NCBI GenBank assembly: GCA_034509425.1
Contig: JAVTVJ010000033.1
Coordinates: 2,480,001 to 2,544,000, forward strand
From: Eopsaltria australis
Lineage: Eukaryota > Chordata > Aves > Passeriformes > Petroicidae
Length of the DNA stretch: 64,000 bases
Direction of reading: 5' to 3'
Positions 53,690 to 64,000 of the stretch are shown here, piece by piece. Made by a program: the position numbers and the translations under genes. Numbering within the stretch: the first letter of the stretch is position 1; the number at the start of each line of letters is the position of its first letter. The notes under the pieces are model-generated. The model was not told where the DNA came from. It worked only from the letters and a program-made list of their open reading frames with translations, and did not search any database.

Positions 53690-53940
53690 CTTATCCCTTT
53701 GATAAAGTTCCTTAGGTCTTGAAAGCACTTAGCTCTAATTCCCTATTACTTCTGTTACCAGATGGTTCCAGAATGTAATTCCCCAGAAGGCTAAAAATCT
53801 TCTAATTACTGCCTGAAAATATTCAATTATACATACTTGTGCTTGTGTCACTGTTGACCTTCACTTGATGGGAGCTCTCATCTGGCCCTTGAGGTATTTT
53901 TCTGAACTGTGCTGAATGGTGGTGTGGAAGAACAATATTC
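53690..53940 (-). mobile_element. Possible very old CR1/L3-type LINE fragment
   Basis: The + strand text 'aaggctaaaaatcttctaat' followed by 'ttgtgcttgtgtcactgttg' resembles the reverse complement of the CR1/L3 3' region, where the L3 family reads 'aaaaaccttctaattt' and then 'cccatttgttcttgtg'. The match is short and diverged and made by eye, so this is tentative. Confidence 0.4.
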
Positions 53941-54139
53941 TGTGAATCATGCTCAGTAGCCAATTGCAGTGTGGTAGCACGCTGTCGCAGGAGGTTCTGT
54001 GATTCACATGGTCCATCATGCTTATAATGTGTGCAGCAATTTCTGTTCACTTCATATCTTCACCGAATTGATTATGTCTTTAAATTATAGTCTTGTGTGC
54101 TTTTCTTCTAGTGGGCAGGGAAGAAGTCTGTGTGGTGTT

Positions 54140-55100
54140 ACAGCAGCTTAGATGGGACCTCAGGATGTGCATGCCTATGTCAGCCTCCTACTCAAAACAG
54201 GGTCAAATGTGAGATCAAGTAGGGGTCACTGCTCATTGCTCAGGGCTTCATCCAGTCAGACCTCAGGAACACTCAGGCATGTGGAGGCACAGTTTTCTGT
54301 GCAACCTGCTCCAATGTTTGCCTCGCTGTCCTCAGGGGGAAGAGTCTTTCCTTTACATGCAGTTGGATATTTCCTTTACATATATGACTGTCCCACTTCA
54401 GTATGTGGTGGTTGTCTTTTGTCCTCCTGCTATGCACCACTGTGGAGAGCCTGGCTCTACCTTGATAAATCTCCCTATGGGAATGTCCCCCAGCAGCTCT
54501 CTTCTCTAGGCTGAACAGGCCCCTGCTCGACCACTGCAGTAGCCCTCCACTGAACTCTTTCAAGTTATTGATGTCTTCCTTGTATTTTCAAACCCAAAAT
54601 TGTATGTGACAATCTTGTGAGGTCTAATGAGACCTGAGTAAAGCTGGATGATTGTCCTTGATCTACTGTCTGTGCTCCTCTTGATACAGCTCAGAATACT
54701 GTTGTGCCTCTCTTGCTGCCAGGGATACCATTGGCTCATGTTCAACTTAATGTCTACTAATGTCTACAGGTCTTTTTTTCACAGAGTTCTCCCCCAGTCT
54801 GTACAATTGAAAGGGGTTCCTCCTTGCCAGGTATTGGACCTTCTATTTGTCCTTTGCTTAGTGAGATTCCTGTCAGCCCATTCCTCCATCCTGTCTGGGT
54901 CCATCCAAATGGTAGCCTTGTCTTCGAGCATATTATTTTGCTCTCCTCTCAGCCTGCCTCCAGTTTGGTATTTTGCAAACTTTAACAGCAACCACTTCAC
55001 TGCCTCTTTCAGGTCACTGATAAAGATGTTGAACAGGACAGATGCCAGGCCAGTCCCTGTGGTATTGCTATTGTTAGTGGCATCCAGGCCAGTAGGTTTG
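54140..55100 (-). mobile_element. CR1 LINE 3' half, antisense, about 0.95 kb
   Basis: On the + strand the order is the reverse complement of CR1 from 3' UTR to RT. It begins with 'gatgggacctcaggatgtgc', 'cagggcttcatccagtcaga' and 'ctctctaggctgaacaggcc'-like text, then 'ccattggctcatgttcaact', 'ttctatttgtcctttgctta' and 'tgataaagatgttgaacagg'. It is diverged and of a different, older-looking subfamily than the copy at 61615. The 212-codon + strand frame 54648-55286 is an antisense shadow that runs slightly beyond the element. Confidence 0.88.
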
Positions 55101-58100
55101 TTGTCCTTCTGCAGACATATGGCATATCAGCACTCAGTGACCAGAGATCACAAAGGAGCATTGGTAGGACAAAGCTTAGTTGATGTACTAACAAGAGGTA
55201 ATCAAGTAGTTGGGGGCTCAGTCTGTAATAATCTGTGCTACAGAAGGCAAGTGAAACCTTTGCTCAATATGACATATTTGCAATAAGACTCTGTGACAGG
55301 GACTACCTGTTATTACAGCATACTATGTGCTATTTTCTATTCTAATTGCAGTTTCTATGGGGTCTATTTTCCTATCTTAAAATGTCTCATCTTCTTGTAA
55401 GCTATTAGGAGTTTCCAAACCCAGGCTGTTTTAAAAATAATTCAAAGTAAGGAAAGGTAAGGGTGTAATTGTGATGGAAAGAATTACTTGGGTTGTTCAG
55501 TCTCTAAGCCTGGCTGATCTCGCTGCTACTGTGAATTTGCTCTGACATGTTTCTAAAGTACTTTGACTCATACTGCATGTATGCCAAGTGACTGTCACTC
55601 AACAGAAAAAAATCGTGCTCTGTTGGCAAATATTGAAGTTCTGTGTCAGTCTGCTGATGTTTCTTGATGAGGTGTTGACCTGAGTGGTGGTTAAACTGCA
55701 CTCTGAGAGAGTGAGCACACCTGACACACAAACTCGGACAGTAGCAACTGAGCCGAGGGTAGAAGAGGTTATTTATTCTGTTGTTGATGTTGTCAGTATG
55801 AAGCAACTCTTAAAATCCTAAATATACTCTTTGGAATGGTTTGAAGTAGGGCAGGGAAGACATTCACTGAGAGGGATACGTTATGTGATATGGTAGCACC
55901 CAGAAGCAAAGTACTCTAGTACTGTCAGAATAAAATCTTTCAGCTAGCTATTTGTGTTTCCAGTGTGGAATAGAAATGAGTGTCTTGGACAATGTCAGGA
56001 TCAGGGGTAGCCTTGGGCACAAGTTTAACAAAGTCTGATGAGCATTGACTTGGCAGCAGAGAAGCTGGGCTAATGTGTCTCTTCCCAGCAGTGGGACCTG
56101 AGGAGCAGGGAGCTCCAAACTGCCTCCAAAGAAAGTTGAAACTGTACAAATCATGAGGGTAGGCATATCCTGAAGTACCCATTTAGTGGAAAATAAATGC
56201 TTGTTTCCTCCAGGATTTGCTCTCAATGGGTGTTTTATTGCCAGCAGTTACTAGCAGGCGCTGTAACATAGATATCTGTTTATCCTGTAAAACTTGGAAC
56301 AGACTGTGCTGGTCACAGGGTAATCTCAAAGACTAGAATATATAACTTTTTATTAGTTTACCACATCACTTTAAGTACATCTCTTCCTTTATATTTGCCT
56401 GTGGCCCACAGAATTAAAGCATTACCTGAGGATTTATGCAAGAATAAATTTTTAGGAGCCTAAATTTATTGAACCTTTTTTAGTCTGGTTCCTCCAGCTG
56501 CTTATTTGAGTATTCCAAATATGACAGTTGTTAGCATATTTAAAACTTTACTTGGCATGGAGGTTTATACTGTATGGTCATTTATTGTGAGCTATGATAT
56601 GCTGTGAAGATAAATAACCCAAGATACTATCTGAAAGTCAACATCTCTATGTGTTTAATTGAAGGAATTATGAAGGAGAGACCTCAGCTGTGCTTAGCAA
56701 ATACAGAAATTACTTCCAATTTTTCTAATGCTATGTAATATGAAATGAACAAGATCAAATTATAATGCTATGGTTCATTGGGCACATTTGATTAAAATCA
56801 TTGTTCATTCACCTAAGAGCTGTCATTTAATACTTATATTGTTGGAGAAATGCATGACTTGGAACCTAGTGCTGCTTACCTTTTCAAAGAAGAGTTACAG
56901 AATACAGTGCCTTATGAATATCTTAGCACAGGTAAGCATGAGCCTGGAATACACTGAAATATGTTTTCTGCCTAATAGTCTTTTCCTTCCTGAGTAGATA
57001 TATTGGTAGAAATCCTCCTACTGCAAGGTCTTATCGTAGTTTCAACAGTCATTCCCTTTCCCTTATGGAAACAGATTACAGTAGTATAAACACTAGGACT
57101 ATACCAGTGTAGCCAAAGCACAGTGATTTTGATTTGTGTCAACTTGGAATTTATATGTTGAGCTTGATTAGTGCTAAGCTCACATTTCTGTGGTGCAAGA
57201 TAGATAAGTAGATAAGAGGTAGATAATTTTTTTTTCTGAAAGCAAGCAAAGAAACCAATCAACCCCCCAAAACCCAAAATGAAACCATACCAATTTCCTG
57301 CAATGTCCTTTTGTGGCTTCTCCTTGCTTTTTTGACTTTTAAAATACATGTTCTAATAAAACATTTGAAATTTTCTTTCTGTTTGTGCTGTGCTCAAAAC
57401 AGTAAAAAGGTGTCACTGACTATATAAGCTTATTAAACCAGTAGTATTTTACTTCTGATCTTTTACTTACAAAAGAACAGCTCATATGAGAAGCACTGTA
57501 TGAGAATTTATTTTTAGATGTTTAATTAGGAAGTGCTTAATCTAAACCTACAAAATTCCTTTTTTTTCACCCAAGATATACGGAAAATTGACAAAATGTT
57601 CCTCATTCTAGTCCGTGTTTTGAGGGGTAGAAGAAAGAAGTAGTCATGTTCATTTGGACAGAAAAGACTTATAGTCAGGCAAATACATAGGTTTTGCCTC
57701 AAACTTCTCAACACAGTGTGCTTCACTTTTCCATCTTTGAGAGAAGGAGAATTAATGGACTTTCTGAAGTCTGTAAAAGATTGATCCTAATTCTTCAGTG
57801 GTATTCGTGTTAAGAATATCTAAGCTGCTGTCTCTGATGTGTGTTCTTCAAAGTGCTTATTTTGATTACTTAGATTTTCAGCACCTCTTCACAGTTTTGT
57901 TATTCTCTGGTAATTACTTTGAGAAACATCCAGGCAGTCATTCAAACTGAATCCTTCCAGTTCTAAATGAAAAATGTCTAAATTGAAATTTCTCAGATTG
58001 TGCAGAACTTTAATAATACAGCTTGTTCATTAGGGATAATTTCAAGCAGATGCAACTTACAGCGATGGAGAGGAATATGTCTGGCAACTGCAATTTCCTT

Positions 58101-58229
58101 TTTGCCTCAGATGATTTGTTTCTGTAATGGCTTTTTAAAGGCATCTTACTTCTAGAATAAACTTCTTTGAAATAGAAGGTACAAAAACATGAAAAAAATT
58201 CAATTGCATTTATTTTCAATTTCAGTTAT
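55101..58229. other. Unassigned downstream sequence
   Basis: Mostly AT-rich unique sequence. A GC-richer patch at about 55930-56260 has overlapping minus-strand frames of 80 and 92 codons and an AATAAA at about 56192, followed by T/C-rich text. It is a possible old LTR end, but I found no partner repeat, primer-binding site or coding domain. I see no gene here. Confidence 0.45.
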
Positions 58230-58260
58230 ATTTGCCTTTTAAAATAAATGATTCTAATTT

Positions 58261-58290
58261 ATTAAAATCATTTTAATAAATGATTTTAAT
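58261..58290. repeat. Perfect AT-rich inverted repeat, 13-bp arms, 4-bp loop
   Basis: ATTAAAATCATTT, then TAAT, then AAATGATTTTAAT form a perfect hairpin. A near-copy of the right arm (AATAAATGATTCTAAT) lies just upstream at about 58243-58258, so a second, alternative hairpin is possible. It could be a cruciform site or a chance product of AT-rich duplication. Confidence 0.9.
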
Positions 58291-58639
58291 CAATGACACA
58301 TTATGCCTCTGTCCATACTGGGTAAAATTGCATTGCGTTATGGTTCAACCAGAGATGCCCATGATTTAGTCTGTAGCCTTGGTGTGTTTGTGTCTGTTGC
58401 TGTATTAGAAAGCTCCTCTCAAATCCTTGTGTATTCCATGGTTTATGGGTCATCTAAAAATAGTCATTGTCATCATTGCATCAGTTAAAATACAGTAGTT
58501 GCCTTTTTTAATTGGCTTATATTTCAAGGACATTTTGTGTCATTAATAAGCAAATTATTGTTGATTAAAAGACTTGGATTTAGGAAGCAAATTTAACAGT
58601 TTCTTTGGAAACGTGAGTTGGAAGCACTGATCTGCAGAG

Positions 58640-59220
58640 CATGACAGCAAGGCAGCCTTGAGGGCCACCCCTTCTTCCTCCCTGCCTCCTATCCCAGGGA
58701 TAGAAAATTAAGAGTGCAAGCCAGCCAGTGCAAGACTGTTATTCCTGACAGCAAAGAAACAATCCCCAAAATGTCCACATGGAGCTTATTTATTGTAGGG
58801 TATGCAACTTTTCACAGGGAAGTTTTAGCATAAGTTGGTACTGACTGAGTGAAGTGCTGGAACTTCTAAAACAGCGTGCTGTGAATTGCCAGGTGGAAGC
58901 AGCTCTGGCAATGTGGTTTGCATTGGCTGCCCAGCCAGGGATCATATAAGTGCATGGTGGTTTGTGGCTCCTGCTGTTAGTGCAGCCCTTACCATGGGAG
59001 CTCAGCTGTGGGTTGTGGTGGAGGCTGTGCATTCCCTGGCTGTTCCTGTTGTGGGGCAGAATGTCCTGGTGGATGCCCACAAGGCAGCTCTTACAAGAGA
59101 CTTCTGTGAATTTTCTGCTTTGCACTCTCCATGTCACTGGACTTTCTGTTAGCCTGAAAGCTCAGAAGAAGCAGTGGAGGCTGACTGGCTTTGCAGCATG
59201 GGGGCAGTAATGGACAAAAT
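58640..59220. other. GC-richer island with overlapping open frames, unassigned
   Basis: About 580 bp clearly less AT-rich than the flanks. Open frames run on both strands: 58886-59152 (+, 88 codons), 58950-59210 (+, 86 codons) and 58790-59137 (-, 115 codons). No domain is recognised in any of them. It could be an old retrocopy, LTR or unclassified repeat. I cannot tell, and I do not call a gene. Confidence 0.35.
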
Positions 59221-61610
59221 GGCATCACATAAATAAATACACATGATAGAATGTCTTTATGTCCAGCTGAGGTGTATACTGCTGCGTTGGGATATCAGTT
59301 TGAGTGGTCAGTATTTTCATAGAACATTTTATTTTCTTTGCTTTTTTTGTTTAAACACTGATTCTAATTGTGAAGTGATTTAGAGAAAGCGTAATCGAAT
59401 GTAATTGCTAGTTGCTTTTTCAATCCTGTATTTAAGATTGTTGTCTTTTCTAATAATAGAGCAGTAAGTCTTACCCTGAGAGTGTGTTTATTTTGCTTTG
59501 GTATTATTAGTTCCAGGAACTGGATATAGTTTGGATAATTTGCAGGTTTTCTGTCACACAAAATTTTGCCTTTCTCTTTCTGTTCTTAGAGAGAAGGTAC
59601 TTCTTGCAGAACATTGGAGAAGTTTCTAGTTAAATGAATTGCAAGGATGAAATATATTTGTCCTATTTCCATTTTTATTGCACAAGGAATCTATTAATCT
59701 GTATTTTTATTGGTTTATAAAATAGTGTGAAATTCAACAACAAAGGACTGCTTTTCCCATTGTCTCTCGTTTTCATCTAAAAATTGTTTCTCTGTTCCAA
59801 TTTTCTTTTATACTGCAGGGAAAACCTTGCCTTTGGTTTAATATGCCTTTTCTTGTCTGCCTTTGAAGGGAGATAGTTTAATAAATTTTAGAGTTAGAAT
59901 CAAGTCATGCAAATGGAATTGAGTAATCCTAAGAAAAGATTTGCTAAGTTGATTGTATTAATGTGACTATCCAAGTTGCTATGAGTTTCCAGACATTTGA
60001 TTGGTACCTCTGGCAGCATACTCTTTTCAGCTTTAGGTATCGTCTTCTGCTCTTTCAAATATCCATAGTGACTTCAATGCTAAGAGGTGAAGCTCCACCA
60101 TTCCTTCTTGATTTCTTTTTGGAAACACAACTCTTTGGGAAGCAGGGCTACCAGCAGGTATATAAATGTGCACATGGCAATGCTTATTAGTCTGGGGAAC
60201 ACAGCATACAGAGTTCTGTGGTTAGAACAGAAAATTGAGATGTACAGTTTCATTTGGATCACACTGCTGCCAAATGTACCATTGTGTTTCCTCCCTGCAG
60301 CAATGCTGGTTGGAAACTACCTGGATTCATCCTGTGCTGGTGGCTTCAACAGGATGTTGTTGTAGGGCTGTTGTGTGTAAGGGTCATGTGTGCACAGAGA
60401 GAGTTAAAAAAAAGACACTGATTGTGGAACTTAGATCAAATGGTACATAAACATTGATATCTGTGAGGTGGAACTCTCCCTCTCCAGACACTTTTACTAT
60501 GTGCAGACTTCATATTTATGTGAAAAACCCCTGATTCTTACGGAACCTTGTCAGATTTACCTGTGCTAAAAAAGGGAGCACTTAGCCTGCAAGCTGTGTT
60601 TGGGGCAGTACCAGAAGAATATAAAAGACAATCCTGGGTTGAATCAGGAGAGTGGCATATGTCTTCCTCTCCTGGGGGAAAAGTTAAAGAAAGGGAAGTT
60701 TTCCCATTATCTGGGTAATTTTTTTCCAGGGCTGGATCATCAAGACCTACCAGCTCTTGCCATCTCCTTCTATGTACTGGCAGTTGTCCACAGACTGAGG
60801 CTATAGCACCATGCCTGAAAGGAGAATTGCATGATCATGCCTTCCCATTCCAGGTCCATTGCCATTCCTGAGCTAACACAGACAGCATCCAATTGATACA
60901 GAATGAGACTGACTTCTGATCAAGTCCATCTACTCTTCTTTATTGCTTACAGCTGCTGGCTAAGCATGCCCTTAGTCACGGCTAGGCAGAACTACAGTGT
61001 GTAAGTCACAGATCTGACCTTCAGTTTCAGCCAGTGTGGCTGTGAGTCAGTAAACTTGGTGCAAGCCAGGAGCTCTTTGTTGTTGCTGTTTGGTTGGGTT
61101 GGGTTTTTTTGTTTGTTTTGTTTGTTTTGTTTATTTTCTTTCTTTGGGTGTACAGCAGGATTTAGCTCTCTTCCAACTATAATTTTCCAGTTTGTCAAGT
61201 TTTCTAGTTTTAATGGAGAAATGAGGATTGATTGCATGTAACTATGGGAAATAGTTACATTTGTGGAACAGCCTATTGAAGATGAAAGTGTATTCTTGTT
61301 GAATCGCTCAGAAATTTATTAAGAATGGGGTGATGATGGGGAGGAAATTGTTATAGGTCTGTTCCTCACAGGGATGACAGAAAGGAATTAGGGTTATGGC
61401 ACAGAGTATATGAATCCATGGTGTGAGTCTCGGAACGGGGAATGGCTTTGTTGACTAACAAATAGGTACAGCTGATGGCAGTCAGCCCAGAAGAACTAAT
61501 TTTCAGTTTAGAGGTTTCAGTTTGCCACGTTAGGTGAGGAAAGCTTTGGATAAAATAATCCTTGAGATAAAGGGGATTATTAGTCAAGAAAGGGCATCTG
61601 CAGGACCTTG
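59221..61610. other. Downstream sequence without recognisable genes
   Basis: Mixed AT-rich and moderate-GC unique sequence. There is a G/T-rich tract at about 61079-61145 with GTTTT units. Short open frames are present, none with a domain. No RNA gene is seen. Confidence 0.5.
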
Positions 61611-61614
61611 TTTT

Positions 61615-62240
61615 ATTATTTGAAGCAGAGCAATATGCCCTTGCTGCAGAGGCAGCTGATGGTATCATGGGATGCTAGCAGGTCAAGGGAGGCGATCCTG
61701 CCCCTCTGCTCAGCACAGATGGGGCCACACCTGGAGTGCTCTGTCCTCCTGTGGGCTCCCAAGTACAAGACCAATGTGGATGTACTGGGGAGAGTGCAGG
61801 CAAGGGCAAAGAAGCTGATGAAGAGACTAGGATCACTCACATATGAGGAAAGACTGAGAGCTGTGACTGTTAAGCCTGGAGTAGAGAAGGCTCAGGAGGA
61901 TCTTGCTGCCGTGTACAAAACACCTGGAGGGAGGATGCAAACAGAATGTGGCCAAGCTCTTTTCAATGGTGCCCCATGACAGAACCAGAGGTAGTGGGCA
62001 CAAACTGAAGCACAGGAGGCTCCCTCTGAACATCTGGAAATACGAGGATGACTGATCACTAGCACAGATTGTCCAGGGAAGTTGTGGAGTCTCCATCCAT
62101 GGAGATATTCAAAAGCTTTTTGGACAATGTCCTGGGCAACCAGCTCTAGGTGGCCCTGATTGAGTAGGGATATTGGGCTAGATGACTTCCAGAGGTCCCT
62201 TTCAACCTCAACTACTCTGTCATTCTGTGATTTTGTGAAA
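61615..62240 (+). mobile_element. CR1 LINE 3' fragment, about 0.63 kb
   Basis: It starts near the RT C-terminal region and continues through 'ctgcccctctgctcagcaca', 'cacctggagtgctctgtcct', 'aggaggctccctctgaacat', 'gggaagttgtggagtctcca', 'ggctagatgacttccagagg' and 'tccctttcaacctcaactac', ending 'cattctgtgattttgtgaaa'. It aligns end to end by eye with the 3' part of the copy at 1075-2335, so the two belong to related CR1 subfamilies. The frame is broken. Confidence 0.94.
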
Positions 62241-64000
62241 AGATAGTTATTTTCTTTGAAGATATAATGGGTAGAAATTGCCTTTTTTCCCTCCTTCTTT
62301 TTTCCCCCCACTCTTTGTTAGAGTAGAAAAAAAAATCTTGAAACTTTTCTTACTCTGGTGGTTAATAGGAAATAGAACCAGTTTATACAGAATAAAATGC
62401 AATCAAAGTGGCCAGAGTAATGAGTAATGAGTGTGTGATTAACAGGAATAGCATCAGCTCTTGACCTATGTAACAATTATAGCAGCAGTTCTTGTTCTGC
62501 CTAACAGCTCCTGGGAAAGGGAGACCTTAAGTGGGTGCAAGGACACAGGAATCTGCAATATACTGGAGAGTGTTCACAGCAGTGGATAAATTAAAATCTT
62601 CCTGCTGTGATATCTGTACTAGCCCTGAAATGGATTATCCATTTAGGGATACATCATTAACTAATGAAAAGCACGAGATTCCTAAGACTATATAACTATT
62701 CTAGTTTGGTTTGAATTAAGATAAGGAGCCTTTGTGAAAGCTGGGGATGGTTAAGCACTAGGAACTATGTCTTGGATTTTAGCCCTGCAAGAGTGACTAA
62801 GGAGAGCTCCTGAACCCTGTGTCTGAAGATAGAGATGAATTTTCTCTCAAAGAGATAGAACAAGTGACCTTAGAACAACTGACCTTAGAAAATCCCCTGG
62901 GTGTTCCCAAAGGGAGTCTGGAAATGAGATTGTTAAAACTGGATGCTGGGCCTAGGGATGGCAGCAGTAGTGGTAGAAATTCAGCTGAAACTGTACCTAC
63001 ACAACAGACCACCAGAAGTCTCCAGACCCTAAGGGATTTCGCTTGTAGGAAGGGAAATTTACACATTTGAGACAGAATCATGGAACTCCTTTAAAGATGC
63101 AGGAAAATGTCTGGAATTGCTGAATAATGCAAATAGGCTTAATTGACAATAGATAGAGGGTACAGATGTCTAAATACTTATTTGACAAATTTCAATCATC
63201 CATTTAGGAAGGAAAAAAAAGAGTTTCCAACAAGGAATCAATCTCATGTACAGACTCAAATTCAGTCTCATGTTTGGGCAAAAACTGCATTTGTTTTCCA
63301 GCTGCTCTGGTCTTTATTCTGTATTCCATTTCTCAGAGAGGGCATCATTCTCCATGAACTGTCCTTGAAGCTGTTCTTGCATGTGGGTACTCACCCCTAC
63401 ATTTTTTATTTCTTGTGTTGGAATTTAGAAAAACTGAAGAACTGCTTTTTGTGGGTTTGTTTTGTTTTGTTTGTTTATTTTTAAGAAAGATACATTTAGC
63501 TGAATGATATCTAAGGAGTAAGCTCCTCGGCTAGGAGAAATACACAGTTGCTGAATCTGAGCTCTCTTTTCTCTTTGCTGTTGATCTGAAAGTGAAGGGC
63601 AATTCATTACACTTTGCCTGTCTCTACAGAGTCAGGTCTTTTCGTGTTCTGCTGTTGTTACCTATGGAATGAAGACAACCAGAGAAGGCAAAGCAGAAAC
63701 TGTGCTGCTGGCTGTGAGCTGCTGCCTGCAGCCCTTGGCAGTGACCAGTGAGCTGTACTCTTGTACAGGGCTCTCTGGTTCAGCTGCAAAATAACCTTAC
63801 CAGGCTGTAAGTAGGGCCCATGCAGATCCTCCATCTGATCTGAAGAGTTCAACAGGGTTTGTGTGAGAAGCTGATTTTAATTGCATAATAATTTGAACAT
63901 GGGCATAGTGGTTCCTGTGTCATTGGATCATTAACTGAATGCAACAACAAATTAATATAAATTAATTATGAATACATGTAGGCGAAAAATTAGGAGTTAC
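62241..64000. other. Window end: no gene recognised
   Basis: No exon, RNA gene or known repeat is recognised. Two moderate-GC patches stand out: 62770-63080, with an 83-codon + frame rich in E, L and T and a 94-codon - frame; and about 63640-63860. Neither shows a domain. Confidence 0.45.

Noticed and set aside
54648..55286. 212-codon + strand open frame, the longest outside TDRD3 exon 9
   Set aside because: Most of it is the reverse complement of a minus-strand CR1 element. It has no domain and no splice or start context.
55930..56260. Possible solitary LTR (AATAAA followed by T/C-rich text, GC-richer body)
   Set aside because: I could not find terminal TG...CA boundaries, a target-site duplication or a second copy, so it is left as unassigned.

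Overview
This window is vertebrate nuclear DNA, most likely from a bird. It is AT-rich, has GT-AG introns, and is littered with 5'-truncated CR1 LINE fragments, several ending in the ATTCTATGAT-type 3' tail that dominates avian genomes. Introns are compact. I see no bacterial, viral, CRISPR or operon-like content.

The only protein-coding gene I can support is TDRD3 (Tudor domain-containing protein 3) on the + strand. Eleven coding exons splice in frame from 3151 to the stop codon at 43256-43258. They encode 699 residues. Judged against my recollection of the human protein, about 42 N-terminal residues and the promoter lie upstream of the window, giving a full length near 741 (long human form about 744). 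Exons 1-4 carry most of the RMI1-like OB-fold, which binds topoisomerase III-beta. Exon 7 carries the UBA domain, exon 9 a long disordered basic stretch and the start of the Tudor domain, exon 10 the rest of the Tudor domain, and exon 11 the C-terminal exon-junction-complex-binding tail. Every exon boundary was placed by hand, and the phases agree throughout.

Layout: 1-3150 is intron with a CR1 copy at about 1075-2335. 3151-16455 holds eight exons and their introns, with two minus-strand CR1 fragments. 16456-24513 is an 8-kb intron with simple repeats and a GC-richer block. 24514-27042 holds exons 9 and 10. 27043-43138 is a 16-kb intron with three CR1 copies, including the longest one. 43139-43275 is the last coding exon. 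43276-64000 is 3' UTR or downstream DNA with no coding gene I can support. It contains a recent 66-bp tandem triplication, several CR1 copies, and two candidate 3' UTR exons.

I did not find a new biological system. The observations most worth checking are: a recursive-splice-site-like junction at exon 8 (CAG followed by GTAAGG) whose use would remove the exon in frame; a tandem NAGNAG acceptor at exon 11; a probable intron 17 nt after the stop codon; the 66-bp triplication carrying an octamer (POU) motif per copy; and a nearly C-free G/T tract inside the gene of a protein that itself helps resolve R-loops.
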